A DNA stretch of 60,235 bases from a virus, in the IMG/VR virus record IMGVR_UViG_3300045007_000064, positions 1-60,235 of that record. One strand, written 5' to 3'. This document shows positions 18,541 through 26,242 of this stretch, piece by piece. The first letter of the stretch is position 1, and each line of letters starts with the position of its first letter. Below the pieces are notes generated by a model. It was not told the origin of the DNA, made no database searches, and saw nothing but the letters and a program-made list of their open reading frames with translations. Position numbers and translations under genes: made by a program.

Positions 18541-18712
18541 GCGAGTGGGTGAACTTCTCGTCATCGTACTCGACGTACTGCTCACCGTACTCATTCTTGA
18601 CGGTCACACGGATAACGTCTCCGGTGTCGTCCACGCCGACCAGCTCGCCGGTCAGGCTGATAGCCTTCTCGCCGTTGTCTCGGCGGGTCACGGTTACCTT
18701 AGTCTGAGTCAT
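18518..18712 (-). CDS. Hypothetical small beta protein
   Basis: 64 residues (MTQTKVTVTRRDNGEKAISL). Predicted all-beta with GELVGVDDTGDVIRV, like a small OB or SH3 barrel. Leaderless: TAGGAT six bases before the ATG. Confidence 0.7.
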   Translation of the reverse strand: MTQTKVTVTRRDNGEKAISLTGELVGVDDTGDVIRVTVKNEYGEQYVEYDDEKFTHSLDTEPQA

Positions 18713-18724
18713 CCCGGTATCCTA

Positions 18725-18973
18725 TCAGGCCTTGAGTGCTTTGTCTACCGCGGTTAGACACTTGCGGCACACAACGGTTACGGTCTCGCCGTCTAGCACT
18801 ACACCGAACGGTCGCCAACTCACCGTGCCGTCTCCCCCTTGAACTTCACCCGCGGTTGCCTTACAGGCCCCGCATCGTGCCGTCTCATTCAGGCCGTATA
18901 CCGGCAGGCCTGCGGTTTCCAGTAGTCGTACATCTCGTGCCGTTTCGAGATAGTGTACCTCAATATGTCTCAT
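18725..18973 (-). CDS. Zinc-ribbon-like protein
   Basis: 82 residues (MRHIEVHYLETARDVRLLET). CGACK near 34 and CRKCL near 69 form two Cys pairs of a probable zinc ribbon. Leaderless (TAGGGT six bases before the ATG). Unknown function. Confidence 0.7.
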   Translation of the reverse strand: MRHIEVHYLETARDVRLLETAGLPVYGLNETARCGACKATAGEVQGGDGTVSWRPFGVVLDGETVTVVCRKCLTAVDKALKA

Positions 18974-19006
18974 ACGGTTACCCTATCAGACATTTCGCTG
19001 CGTGAT

Positions 19007-19780
19007 TTACGGTTCTACGCGCAGGCCGGTTTCTTCGAGGTTCTGGAGTGCCGGGTAGGTAATCTCGCCACGGTTGCGAACCTCGCCGGTTTCCCGTGCG
19101 AACGCGCCGAACGCGCTCTTGAACACGCCGTCCCGCTTGCCACGGTTGAACAGGCCGTCCTTGCCTCGACCGGTTGGCATCCACTCGGGCCGCACGGTTC
19201 CCAGTGCCGTCTGTACGGTTTCGACCGCACGCGCTACGGTCTTGCCGTTCGAGTCGAAGTAGCTCATCCGCACGGTTACGGTTTCACCCGCGGTTACCTT
19301 CCGGGCCGGTCGCGGTCGCACGAATCCGAGTACGTCCGTGCCGTACCGCACCCGTTCGTGTACGCCGTCTGCGAGCTGGATGCCCTGAGGCTTGCCACTG
19401 AAGGTCTGACCCTCCACGGTTCGGAAGCTTCCGTCCGCACGGAGTTCGGTTACCACGCCGACATGCGGTTGACGGTCCCACTCGCCGGGGTCCGCGCTGA
19501 AGTTGAAGAACACGATATCGCCTACCCGCGGCTTACGGTACAGACGGTTCCGGGTTGTGTAGTAGGCCAGGGCCGCAACGGTTGACTGGAATGAGACTTC
19601 CGGCGCGGTTCCGAACGCATCGGTGAGGATACGGTTGACGAACGAGCCGTTCCATTCCGTGCCCTCGTATGTCCGCGGGCTGAATGCGCTCCGCTTCTCG
19701 GGCTGTGCGTGGTAGCCAACCTGCCGTTGTGCGGCCTCGACAATCTTCGCCGGTAGCGCTCGCCGCATCCTACGGTTCAT
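19007..19780 (-). CDS. CHAP-fold protein lacking the catalytic Cys
   Basis: 257 residues (MNRRMRRALPAKIVEAAQRQ). Residues about 10-135 follow the CHAP/NlpC-P60 order: N-terminal helix VEAAQRQVGY, a WNGSFVNRIL helix where the Cys would be, RVGDIVFFNF strand, His106 in QPHVGVVTE, then GSFRTVEGQT. The nucleophile position has Asn44/Gly45/Ser46 instead of Cys, so it may be inactive or use another residue. C-terminal part (150-257) is strand-rich with RGKDGLFNRGKRDGVFK. Possibly a cell-wall-binding or tail-associated protein. Codons are crowded with AACCG. Start ATG 19780 overlaps the upstream stop; ATG 19768 is an alternative. Confidence 0.65.
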   Translation of the reverse strand: MNRRMRRALPAKIVEAAQRQVGYHAQPEKRSAFSPRTYEGTEWNGSFVNRILTDAFGTAPEVSFQSTVAALAYYTTRNRLYRKPRVGDIVFFNFSADPGEWDRQPHVGVVTELRADGSFRTVEGQTFSGKPQGIQLADGVHERVRYGTDVLGFVRPRPARKVTAGETVTVRMSYFDSNGKTVARAVETVQTALGTVRPEWMPTGRGKDGLFNRGKRDGVFKSAFGAFARETGEVRNRGEITYPALQNLEETGLRVEP

Positions 19781-19952
19781 TGAAGCTGTCCTTCCACATC
19801 TTGGTCAGCACGGTTACAGCCGCGTCATCCTGAGTCTCACCCTGGATGGCGAGAATGGTCTCGCTGAAGTCTAGCAGGGATTTAACCTCCGTGCTGTTGA
19901 ACCTCTCACGGTTCGCTTGCCGGATCAGGGCGCGGGCGAACTCAGGCTTCAT
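19770..19952 (-). CDS. Hypothetical small helical protein
   Basis: 60 residues (MKPEFARALIRQANRERFNS), helical, overlaps both neighbours, so coupled. Function unknown. Confidence 0.65.
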   Translation of the reverse strand: MKPEFARALIRQANRERFNSTEVKSLLDFSETILAIQGETQDDAAVTVLTKMWKDSFNEP

Positions 19953-20115
19953 CCGTGGATTCTACCGTACGAGCGGTTTCGCTGTCAAGGACTCGCTGGA
20001 GGTCACCCCAGAGTGCTCGGAGGTTGACCAGCTCGGCGCGGGTAGACGCGGTTGCCGCGGCGCGCTCAATGCTGTGCTGCATTTCGCGCAGACGGTTCAG
20101 GTTCTCACTGCTCAT
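19942..20115 (-). CDS. Hypothetical 57-residue helical protein
   Basis: ATG at 20115 (MSSENLNRLREMQHSIERAA), predicted long helix or coiled coil, ends TVESTDEA. Overlaps the stop of the large gene to the right by 11 bases and the start of the next by 11. Short enough to be missed by gene finders, but the overlaps on both sides support it. Confidence 0.65.
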   Translation of the reverse strand: MSSENLNRLREMQHSIERAAATASTRAELVNLRALWGDLQRVLDSETARTVESTDEA

Positions 20116-21010
20116 CCTCGATCACCTCCGCCTCAACGGTTTCGGCCTCGCCCGCCTCAACGTCCGCAACGTGCTGGAGAATCTTGGCCCGTTCCATCTG
20201 GCCCTTGCGTAGCTTCTCCAGACGCTTACGGATTTCCTCGGCGTTTTCGTTGACGGTTACCTCAACCTTAGTCTCAACCTCAATGGCTCCGCGGTTGCCG
20301 GTACGGTCCAGCAGCGAGTTGGCTGCACCGAGTCGGACGGATTCACTCTCCGCGGTTGCCGCTAGCTCTTCGAGAATGGCGGCGGCTGCGGGAGCGGCAG
20401 ACTGTAGACGGTTGCGAGTTAGCTGGGCCGCGCTGATCTGGATCGCCGGGGATCGACCCGCGCGCCGTGCGTGGAGTCGGCACATGCCCGCGGTATCGGT
20501 TGAGCCGTCCGACCACTGCCAGCATCGGGTACCGTCAGCCTTGACGGTTGAGCATCGGGTCGGTACATTTACCAGACGGGTTTGGTACAGATCGGCGTCC
20601 GGTCCGAGTGCGCGCATCTCGTCCTGCTGGCGCATGTAGGTGCGCGTGACCTTGAGAACCCACGTCGGTGCGAGGGAGGTGGAGTCCTCCGCGAGCAGGA
20701 GGCGAAGGCCGGAGAGATAGTCGGAGTTGTAATCTTCCGGGTCTTCGAGTAGCTTGGTCTTGGAGAGTGCCTGAGCGGCAGCTAGCATTTCCGCACTCAC
20801 TACCTGAATGTAGCCGGTCGGCATTCCATCGGTATCAAAGACTACGTTCCACTGAGCCTTATTCTGCTTGATGACTCGGCGGTTCTCGTAGGTGTCCTCT
20901 ACCACACCTCGTTCGATTTCTTCGAGGCCCCATTCAGACAGGTTCGGCAGTAGGCCCGGGGGAGCTTCGATCTGTAGCTCGGCGGGTTCGCCTGACTCGA
21001 TTTCCTTCAT
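20105..21010 (-). CDS. Possible terminase small subunit
   Basis: 301 residues (MKEIESGEPAELQIEAPPGL). A CSTVKADGTRCWQW...MCRLHARR zinc-knuckle near 150-180, then AAILEELAATAESESVRLGA followed by ANSLLDRTG, a repeat-type helix pair seen in many actinophage TerS proteins, and a Glu/Val-rich tail (VEVTVNENAEEIRKRLEKLR). No large subunit follows in the window, so the assignment is tentative. It lies next to an AT-rich non-coding stretch (21011-21146). Confidence 0.5.
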   Translation of the reverse strand: MKEIESGEPAELQIEAPPGLLPNLSEWGLEEIERGVVEDTYENRRVIKQNKAQWNVVFDTDGMPTGYIQVVSAEMLAAAQALSKTKLLEDPEDYNSDYLSGLRLLLAEDSTSLAPTWVLKVTRTYMRQQDEMRALGPDADLYQTRLVNVPTRCSTVKADGTRCWQWSDGSTDTAGMCRLHARRAGRSPAIQISAAQLTRNRLQSAAPAAAAILEELAATAESESVRLGAANSLLDRTGNRGAIEVETKVEVTVNENAEEIRKRLEKLRKGQMERAKILQHVADVEAGEAETVEAEVIEDEQ

Positions 21011-21146
21011 TGTACAATTCCTAAGAAGTATGAACGTAGTTGCTCAGCAAACCATTTACTGAGGCAGAAACCACTACAATTCCCGGTTTAGGGAGCTTTG
21101 CAGCATCTCATTCTACGCTCTATTATACATCTCTTAGGATTGGTGA
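21011..21146 (-). promoter_or_regulatory. AT-rich intergenic stretch upstream of possible TerS
   Basis: 136 bp with a minus-strand TATAAT (21122-21127), repeated CTTAGGA-like strings near both ends and a CTTAGGAATTGTACA ribosome site before ATG 21010. No clear -35. It probably holds the promoter of the leftward run; a packaging site is possible if the TerS call is right. Confidence 0.45.
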
Positions 21147-21251
21147 TCAGACGGTCCCGTAACGCTCCATAATCACCTTGGCCCACTCCACGAGGTCTTC
21201 CGGTCGCTGACCTGACGGTTGCGTGGTATTTGACGGCTGCGTTATCGCCAG
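21147..21251 (-). CDS. Possible 34-residue ORF with CTG start
   Basis: An open frame ending EDLVEWAKVIMERYGTV lies between 21147 and the upstream gene but has no ATG/GTG/TTG in a useful place; a CTG at 21251 follows GAGGTGAG. Weakly supported. Confidence 0.3.
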   Translation of the reverse strand: MAITQPSNTTQPSGQRPEDLVEWAKVIMERYGTV

Positions 21252-21445
21252 AGGTCGTACTCACCTCGGCGGATGCGCCGCTGAATCTCTCGCTCGATCA
21301 GTCTGCCGAGCAACCGCGTCCGAGAGTCCTTACGCCGGAGCCGTGCCACGCCCACACCGTAGTCCGATAGGGACTTGTCGGTCAGCTTTCGCAGGACCGG
21401 CACGGTTGACCGGACGACCACGGCGGTTGTCCTACGGATTCTCAT
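21242..21445 (-). CDS. Hypothetical very basic protein
   Basis: 67 residues (MRIRRTTAVVVRSTVPVLRK), about one quarter Arg; ends RRIRRGEYDLWR. Could bind nucleic acid. Overlaps the upstream gene by 14 bases. Confidence 0.65.
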   Translation of the reverse strand: MRIRRTTAVVVRSTVPVLRKLTDKSLSDYGVGVARLRRKDSRTRLLGRLIEREIQRRIRRGEYDLWR

Positions 21446-21629
21446 TGAACTCCTCGAAATCCGGCTGGTGATTCTGGTCGCGGTCGGTGTCGTGGGTCAC
21501 GCGCTTGGTGCCCTGCACGGCGGTCGGCGGGATGATCCGCTGTCCTCCCGGAGCGTTCTTCGGAATGTTCAGCCCCAGCGACTCCCAGAGGGTCATCCCC
21601 GGCTTCTTGTACGGATGCGGATCAGCCAC
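21432..21629 (-). CDS. Hypothetical protein
   Basis: 65 residues from GTG 21629 (MADPHPYKKPGMTLWESLGL), overlapping the upstream stop by 8 bases. Low-complexity, polar, Pro-rich. Unknown. Confidence 0.6.
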   Translation of the reverse strand: MADPHPYKKPGMTLWESLGLNIPKNAPGGQRIIPPTAVQGTKRVTHDTDRDQNHQPDFEEFNENP

Positions 21630-22089
21630 GGTTGAACTCCAACTTCTCCACCGAGTAGTACTCGTCACGGACGGTTGCCGATTTCCACTCCTCGAATTCC
21701 AGAGGGGTCTTCAGGGAGAGGGTCGGCTTGCCCATGTAGTCCGAAGGCTCCAGACCCTTCTCAGCCAGAGCACTCCACGCGAGGAGTCGCTGAGCGTGTG
21801 CCTCCTGCTTGACCTGGTTCTCGCGGTCGGTCTTCAGCATGTACTCGACGTACTTGCCGGGGTAGTCGTTGAGGCGGTCCGCTTCGGCCTGAGCCTCCTC
21901 CTCGGAGCGGAAGAACCCCTTATTGGTCTCCACCTTCTCGTCCCAATCGGGACGGTAGTGCCCCGAGTCATACGACCAGTTGTAGACCAGCACCCAGATC
22001 GGAGCCTCGACCAGCTCGCGAATCTTCTCCAGGGTCATCTTTCCCGGGACGGTGGGCCAGTCCTTGTGACCGAACTCGTTGTCACTCAT
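21622..22089 (-). CDS. Hypothetical protein
   Basis: 155 residues from ATG 22089 (MSDNEFGHKDWPTVPGKMTL). Trp/Tyr-rich beta segment (APIWVLVYNWSYDSGH) followed by SEEEAQAEADRLND helix: resembles small phage proteins of unknown role. Overlaps the upstream small gene by 8 bases. Confidence 0.7.
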   Translation of the reverse strand: MSDNEFGHKDWPTVPGKMTLEKIRELVEAPIWVLVYNWSYDSGHYRPDWDEKVETNKGFFRSEEEAQAEADRLNDYPGKYVEYMLKTDRENQVKQEAHAQRLLAWSALAEKGLEPSDYMGKPTLSLKTPLEFEEWKSATVRDEYYSVEKLEFNRG

Positions 22090-22207
22090 CGCGACCCGCC
22101 GTAATGAGCGTGTCGGTTCCGAGGAACACACCCTCCTCGTACCGGAAGATCAGGATGGTGACCGCACCCGAGGGTGTCGGGGTGGTGGTCTTCACTCGTC
22201 TGTTCAT
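22082..22207 (-). CDS. 41-residue beta protein
   Basis: ATG 22207 (MNRRVKTTTPTPSGAVTILI), six bases after TAGGCT of a TTGCAA-17-TAGGCT promoter, so a leaderless first gene of the operon running left. Predicted beta hairpin. Unknown. Confidence 0.6.
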   Translation of the reverse strand: MNRRVKTTTPTPSGAVTILIFRYEEGVFLGTDTLITAGRDE

Positions 22208-22213
22208 GTCTCT

Positions 22214-22242
22214 AGCCTACCCCATCCGCTCCAGATTTGCAA
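22214..22242 (-). promoter_or_regulatory. Leaderless-type promoter
   Basis: TTGCAA, 17 bp, TAGGCT, then 6 bases to ATG 22207. Confidence 0.7.
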
Positions 22243-22459
22243 GCCGTTCGAGGACCTTCTGTGCGGAATCCAGAGTGTCGGTGTCCGTAACGTACACCCA
22301 GTCCAGTGACACATAGCCACCGTCATACGCACGCTTGTCGAGGACACGGGATACCGCTTGCTGGTACAGGTCCGGGGCGTCGGTCGTATCCCACGCACGA
22401 GCGGCTGCCACCGCTGTACGAAGATCGACCAAGACGACGTTCTCTCGTGACCGGATCAT
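22217..22459 (-). CDS. Hypothetical protein
   Basis: 80 residues from ATG 22459 (MIRSRENVVLVDLRTAVAAA). Alpha/beta, soluble. Starts 25 bases after the upstream stop. Not recognised. Confidence 0.65.
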   Translation of the reverse strand: MIRSRENVVLVDLRTAVAAARAWDTTDAPDLYQQAVSRVLDKRAYDGGYVSLDWVYVTDTDTLDSAQKVLERLANLERMG

Positions 22460-22484
22460 CAGTCGATCAACTCCAGCGAGGGGG

Positions 22485-22859
22485 TCACGATGCGCTCTCC
22501 CAGGGGACGAACTCGTGGACGAGCGTACCTGCGTGCCTGTTGAACATGTACTCGACCTGGGGAGCATCAACCTGCTCTGCGAGCGCGGACGGGCTGGTGA
22601 AGTCCACCTGGTACCAGCACCCTCTGTTGTTTAGGGCAAGGTAGATCAACCCCCGAGCGAAGAAGTACAGCCCCGGGGTGGTAGGGATCGGTCGATCCAA
22701 GACCTCGAACTCCCAGTCCTCGTCACGGAAGAACCCGAACTTGCTCTCCAGCGCTCCGGAGTCGTAGGCGTGCGTCACCGTGAACTCCGCGGTGTCCTGG
22801 TTCTTCCGGCACGTCGCACGAACGCGGTCGCCGGTCCTGATCTTCGTCTGATCCGTCAT
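22485..22859 (-). CDS. Hypothetical protein
   Basis: 124 residues (MTDQTKIRTGDRVRATCRKN). First 55 residues look like a small barrel (GDRVRATCRK, EFTVTHAY, FGFFRDEDWEFEVLD), followed by a Trp/Tyr-rich half. Leaderless start. Unknown function. Confidence 0.7.
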   Translation of the reverse strand: MTDQTKIRTGDRVRATCRKNQDTAEFTVTHAYDSGALESKFGFFRDEDWEFEVLDRPIPTTPGLYFFARGLIYLALNNRGCWYQVDFTSPSALAEQVDAPQVEYMFNRHAGTLVHEFVPWESAS

Positions 22860-22865
22860 AGCTCC

Positions 22866-22894
22866 AGCTTACCCTTCTGACGGATAGAAGTCAA
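22866..22894 (-). promoter_or_regulatory. Leaderless-type promoter
   Basis: TTGACT, 17 bp, TAAGCT, then 6 bases to ATG 22859; lies in the end of the next gene. Confidence 0.75.
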
Positions 22895-23060
22895 TCCCCT
22901 CTTCGTAGAACTCAGCCGTCAGCCCGTCACAGGTGAACAGCTTGATCGACACCGGTCCGAAGGTCTCGAAGAACTCGTCCGGAGCCTCCTTGCAGACCTT
23001 CTCGTATGCGTCATTCAGCTCGGCGGCAAATCGCGCGAGCATCGGATTGACGGTTGCCAT
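22869..23060 (-). CDS. Hypothetical protein
   Basis: 63 residues (MATVNPMLARFAAELNDAYE), ATG after AGGAGAAGATA. Helical N-terminus, strand-rich C-terminus. Not recognised. Confidence 0.7.
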   Translation of the reverse strand: MATVNPMLARFAAELNDAYEKVCKEAPDEFFETFGPVSIKLFTCDGLTAEFYEEGIDFYPSEG

Positions 23061-23069
23061 TATCTTCTC

Positions 23070-23174
23070 CTACTTCTCGGGTGGACGCGCTGGACACCAG
23101 CTCTTATGCTCTTGAGCGGCGTACGGTCCGAGTCGAGGCAGTCCTAGTGGGCCGCATCGGCAATTGGATGCCAT
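23070..23174 (-). CDS. 34-residue Cys-containing protein
   Basis: ATG 23174 after AAGGAGAAGAAC, a strong ribosome site. MASNCRCGPLGLPRLGPYAA then QEHKSWCPARPPEK: CRC near the start and a second Cys with HK-W suggest a zinc knuckle. Ten bases upstream of the next ATG. Confidence 0.6.
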   Translation of the reverse strand: MASNCRCGPLGLPRLGPYAAQEHKSWCPARPPEK

Positions 23175-23243
23175 GTTCTTCTCCTTGTTTGGTCGTCCCG
23201 GGGGCTAGGCGGTGCGGGACAGATGCGTGCCAGCCCCCGGATT

Positions 23244-24989
23244 CTAGAGGCCTGACGCAGACGCCAATGTCCGCACGCAGGCTTGGCCAATGATCCGAGA
23301 GGCGGACGAGATGTCATCGGGATCAACGTCTACGACCTCCATTCCTCGGATGATACTCGTGTTCTGTCCACGAAGCTGCAACCAGACTACTGCAACCCCG
23401 GCCTTTTCACAAGCCTGAATCCAGCGAGCGGTTGCCTTCACCTGGTCGATTCCCGGTCCGGTTTTGAATTCACCATCGGAAATCACGAACAGCAGACGCG
23501 CGCCCTCACCTTGCAGTAGGTTCAACTCCCCGTCCAGCGCCCGGAAGCCGCCGTCGAAGTCTTCGTAGGCACCCATACCGTCCCATACGCGAACTTCACT
23601 CAGTCGCTCCCCAGACCGGAGGCCCGGGACGACATTCTTGCCGAAGTACACCTGAGCGGCGGTTGCCTCCGCTACTCGATACACCGCATCCGAGATGATC
23701 CACACCGCCGAGCCGATCCCCGGCTGTACACGCTTCATCGACCCGGAGGTGTCCGTCATGATGCCCACGGTCAGCGTCGGCTCCTCGGTTTCCAACCAGC
23801 GCCGTCTCTTGAACGGTCGGAATGGTGTCGGGGATGCACCCGCCCAGATTGCCGCGTCCCGGCGCATCGCCTCGCCACCGTGCAGGCGTCCAGGCGGAAT
23901 GTCGGACAGGTACTCGTCAAGCTCCCGGTCCCGGTAGCGCGCCTGATCCAACTCGCGCGCCAACAGCACCGCCGCGTGACGCTCACTCGCAGTGGGCGCA
24001 CGGGACTTCTGTAGCTCGGCGGGTCGGCCTAGACGAGAGCCGAAAACCTGCTCGGCTTTCTTCTCGTTCTGCTCTTTCGTCTCCCGCTCTTCGCGTTGGG
24101 TCTGCGCGTCCAGCTCTTCCTTGATTTCCTGAGCCACCTCGAACACCTCGCTCAGTCCACCCCGTTCGGACCTCTCCAGCGCATCCAAGATAGCCGACAG
24201 CAAATCACCTAGCGAGCCGGGGGACTCCTGGCCTGGCTCACCGCCCAACCCCAAAGCACCAGGCGGGTCCGCGGGCATGAGGTTGTGAAGCTCCCACGCC
24301 AAAGCCACCTGACGGTCCAGGTCCGCGCCGGTATCCGACAGCTTCGCAAACTCCAGGATGATTTCTCGGGCGCGGTCCAGTACAGACGGACTCCACCCGT
24401 TCGCAATCAGCCAGTCCTGGACGCGCACAACGTCCTTCTCCTCGAACACACCGACCCACCAGCGACCCAGGATAAGCTGGCACGCAAAGCGGGGCGATCC
24501 GGTGTATTCATCTGAGCCGTTCATGATGATCGCCCGGGCAGACGTGCGTAGGTATCCACGGTCTCGGGGATTCAGTGCATGCCCCCAGAACTCCACGCGG
24601 GTTTCTTCCAGCATCTCGAACGTATCCCACGCCGGTCCTAGACGTGACACGAACTCCGCCGTCCAGTGCGCGGTCGAGAACCGAGCGTGCATAGCCTCGT
24701 GCATCACCACGCCACCGGCAACCGGATACTTGCTCAACTCCATCCGGTCCGTAAGGTCACCGATCTTTGCCGGTTCCCCTTCCGGGAACACGACCGAGGC
24801 GTTGACGTAGATACGACCCTCGCGAATCGAATACCACGCCACGCCTTCGCCCGTTTCTCCCGGGAACACGTTAGCGTTCAGGGACGCTACACCCGACCAC
24901 TCACGCGCCAAGTCCCGCACACCCAGGGACGTCAACGTCCACTCAACAGGTGTGACGGTACTCGACGCGTTTGCTGGAGCGTGGGCCAC
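23244..24989 (-). CDS. VWA-domain protein with N-terminal HExxH motif
   Basis: 581 residues from GTG 24989, which overlaps the upstream TAG (TAGTG). An N-terminal domain carries VVMHEAMHARF (HEAMH near 97-101), like a zinc metallopeptidase or the inactive form seen in MoxR/CobT-linked proteins. A charged Glu/Lys linker lies near 285-320. The C-terminal VWA domain (about 415-580) has the MIDAS motif DTSGSM, a later ATAAQVYF strand and VISDGEF. Related VWA proteins pair with MoxR-type AAA+ ATPases to insert metals or remodel complexes; no such ATPase is visible here. Role in the phage unknown. Confidence 0.75.
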   Translation of the reverse strand: MAHAPANASSTVTPVEWTLTSLGVRDLAREWSGVASLNANVFPGETGEGVAWYSIREGRIYVNASVVFPEGEPAKIGDLTDRMELSKYPVAGGVVMHEAMHARFSTAHWTAEFVSRLGPAWDTFEMLEETRVEFWGHALNPRDRGYLRTSARAIIMNGSDEYTGSPRFACQLILGRWWVGVFEEKDVVRVQDWLIANGWSPSVLDRAREIILEFAKLSDTGADLDRQVALAWELHNLMPADPPGALGLGGEPGQESPGSLGDLLSAILDALERSERGGLSEVFEVAQEIKEELDAQTQREERETKEQNEKKAEQVFGSRLGRPAELQKSRAPTASERHAAVLLARELDQARYRDRELDEYLSDIPPGRLHGGEAMRRDAAIWAGASPTPFRPFKRRRWLETEEPTLTVGIMTDTSGSMKRVQPGIGSAVWIISDAVYRVAEATAAQVYFGKNVVPGLRSGERLSEVRVWDGMGAYEDFDGGFRALDGELNLLQGEGARLLFVISDGEFKTGPGIDQVKATARWIQACEKAGVAVVWLQLRGQNTSIIRGMEVVDVDPDDISSASRIIGQACVRTLASASGL

Positions 24990-25300
24990 TAACGGTGCCA
25001 CCCATCTGCGATGAGCTGCTGCGCCCACTCCTCCGCGACCTTCGTCCGCAGCGGCTCGTGGATCAGAGGAACCGTCCGGCGCAGGAACTCCGTTGCCGCC
25101 GCGAGGTCCGAGTCGGACGCCTCTTCCGGCTTCACCGAGTCACCCGGGGCTTCCGTGTAGACGATGGGGTGCACATCCGTTGTCCACTCGTCATGAGACG
25201 CGGGGCACGTCATGATCCGAACCGTCTTGTTCGGGGCAGGACAGCGGCACTGCCCCATCATCACGCCGTGCTTGCAACGCAGAACGAAATGTTCAGCCAT
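24989..25300 (-). CDS. Hypothetical zinc-knuckle protein
   Basis: 103 residues from ATG 25300 (MAEHFVLRCKHGVMMGQCRC), overlapping the upstream stop. Cys9, Cys18, Cys20 and a later CPASHDEW give a CxHxnCxC pattern likely to bind zinc; the C-terminal half is helical. Precedes and is coupled to the VWA gene. Confidence 0.7.
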   Translation of the reverse strand: MAEHFVLRCKHGVMMGQCRCPAPNKTVRIMTCPASHDEWTTDVHPIVYTEAPGDSVKPEEASDSDLAAATEFLRRTVPLIHEPLRTKVAEEWAQQLIADGWHR

Positions 25301-25520
25301 GAGTCTTCTCCACTCCGAACGGGTTGGTGTATGCCTTGAACGCCGCCTTGTACGCAAGCTCCGCGTTCTCCAGGACATCCGACGCGCGCTGGTATTCCAG
25401 CACGGTGTCCTCTCCGCCCACCTCGTGCGCGGCAACGTCGTAACGCTTACGCGCCGCGGAGAGCTTCTGCGCGGCGCGCGTCAGAGCCTGCGACTGGTCG
25501 AGTCCTGGTGTCTTTGTCAT
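25293..25520 (-). CDS. Hypothetical helical protein
   Basis: 75 residues (MTKTPGLDQSQALTRAAQKL), Ala-rich helices, possibly a coiled coil. Leaderless first gene of the VWA operon. Confidence 0.7.
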   Translation of the reverse strand: MTKTPGLDQSQALTRAAQKLSAARKRYDVAAHEVGGEDTVLEYQRASDVLENAELAYKAAFKAYTNPFGVEKTHG

Positions 25521-25526
25521 GTCTCC

Positions 25527-25555
25527 AGCTTACAGGGAGTCTCGTACCTTGTCAA
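25527..25555 (-). promoter_or_regulatory. Leaderless-type promoter
   Basis: TTGACA, 17 bp, TAAGCT, then 6 bases to ATG 25520; lies in the end of the 44-residue gene. Confidence 0.8.
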
Positions 25556-25664
25556 GCGCCTCGTTCCAGGAGGTCGCCGTCTTCCGGTCCCGCTTGGTCT
25601 CGATCACCCACGACACGCCCGCGATAACAGCCAGGCCCACCGCGAAGAACACCCCCGCGATCAC
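25530..25664 (-). CDS. 44-residue single-span membrane protein
   Basis: GTG 25664 shares bases with the upstream TGA. MIAGVFFAVGLAVIAGVSWV is the span, followed by a basic-then-acidic tail (IETKRDRKTATSWNEALDKV). Unknown role. Confidence 0.65.
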   Translation of the reverse strand: MIAGVFFAVGLAVIAGVSWVIETKRDRKTATSWNEALDKVRDSL

Positions 25665-25933
25665 GCGAACGGCTCCATCGACGCGAGCAGCCGATTCAGC
25701 AGCTCATCGTCGGCGCGCTCCTCGTTCGAGTTCTCTGCACCCGACTGCGAGTACCAGCGGCGAAGGCGTGCGATGTCCGCGGAACTCAGCGGGACATCCA
25801 CCGTCCGAGGAGGTTGAGCAGCCCTTAGCTTGTCAACCAAAGCACCCTCGGTGTCGGACGGCGACTGAGGGAACTCCTCGTACCAGCGAAGCACCCACGA
25901 GATTTCTTCAGGAGTCAGGTCCATGTTTACCAT
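25661..25933 (-). CDS. Hypothetical protein with repeated RWY motif
   Basis: 90 residues (MVNMDLTPEEISWVLRWYEE). Two similar halves: EEISWVLRWYEEFPQS at 9-24 and ADIARLRRWYSQSGAE at 52-67, an internal duplication. Helical. Leaderless start at ATG 25933. Confidence 0.7.
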   Translation of the reverse strand: MVNMDLTPEEISWVLRWYEEFPQSPSDTEGALVDKLRAAQPPRTVDVPLSSADIARLRRWYSQSGAENSNEERADDELLNRLLASMEPFA

Positions 25934-25939
25934 GTAACC

Positions 25940-25968
25940 AGCCTACACCGAAGACGAGTCCCAGTCAA
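25940..25968 (-). promoter_or_regulatory. Leaderless-type promoter
   Basis: TTGACT, 17 bp, TAGGCT, then 6 bases to ATG 25933. Confidence 0.75.
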
Positions 25969-26242
25969 GTCCTGATCCCCTACCGTCCTCATCGACTTCC
26001 GAGCTTTTCACGCTGACGAGCATCCACTCGTTGATCGTGTGCTCCAGCTCCGCGAAGGTCATCCCGCGGATCGCGTTCTCGCCTGCCTCCCCGGCTGCCA
26101 GGGTGAACAGGCGCTTGGCCATGAGTTCCTTGTACCCCGGCTCCATGCCCATGAAGGCGATCACATGCTCAGCAGGCAGGTCTTGGAAGCGCAGAGCCTC
26201 TAGCTCTCCGCCTCCCGGGATGGTGACTCTGACGAGTTCCAT
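25943..26242 (-). CDS. Hypothetical protein
   Basis: 99 residues from ATG 26242 (MELVRVTIPGGGELEALRFQ). Beta hairpin then helices. Starts 43 bases inside the previous gene, in another frame. No family recognised. Confidence 0.6.
   Translation of the reverse strand: MELVRVTIPGGGELEALRFQDLPAEHVIAFMGMEPGYKELMAKRLFTLAAGEAGENAIRGMTFAELEHTINEWMLVSVKSSEVDEDGRGSGLDWDSSSV

Noticed and set aside
20105-21010. Firm assignment as terminase small subunit
   Set aside because: Only pattern similarity, and no large subunit or structural genes follow; kept as a tentative call.
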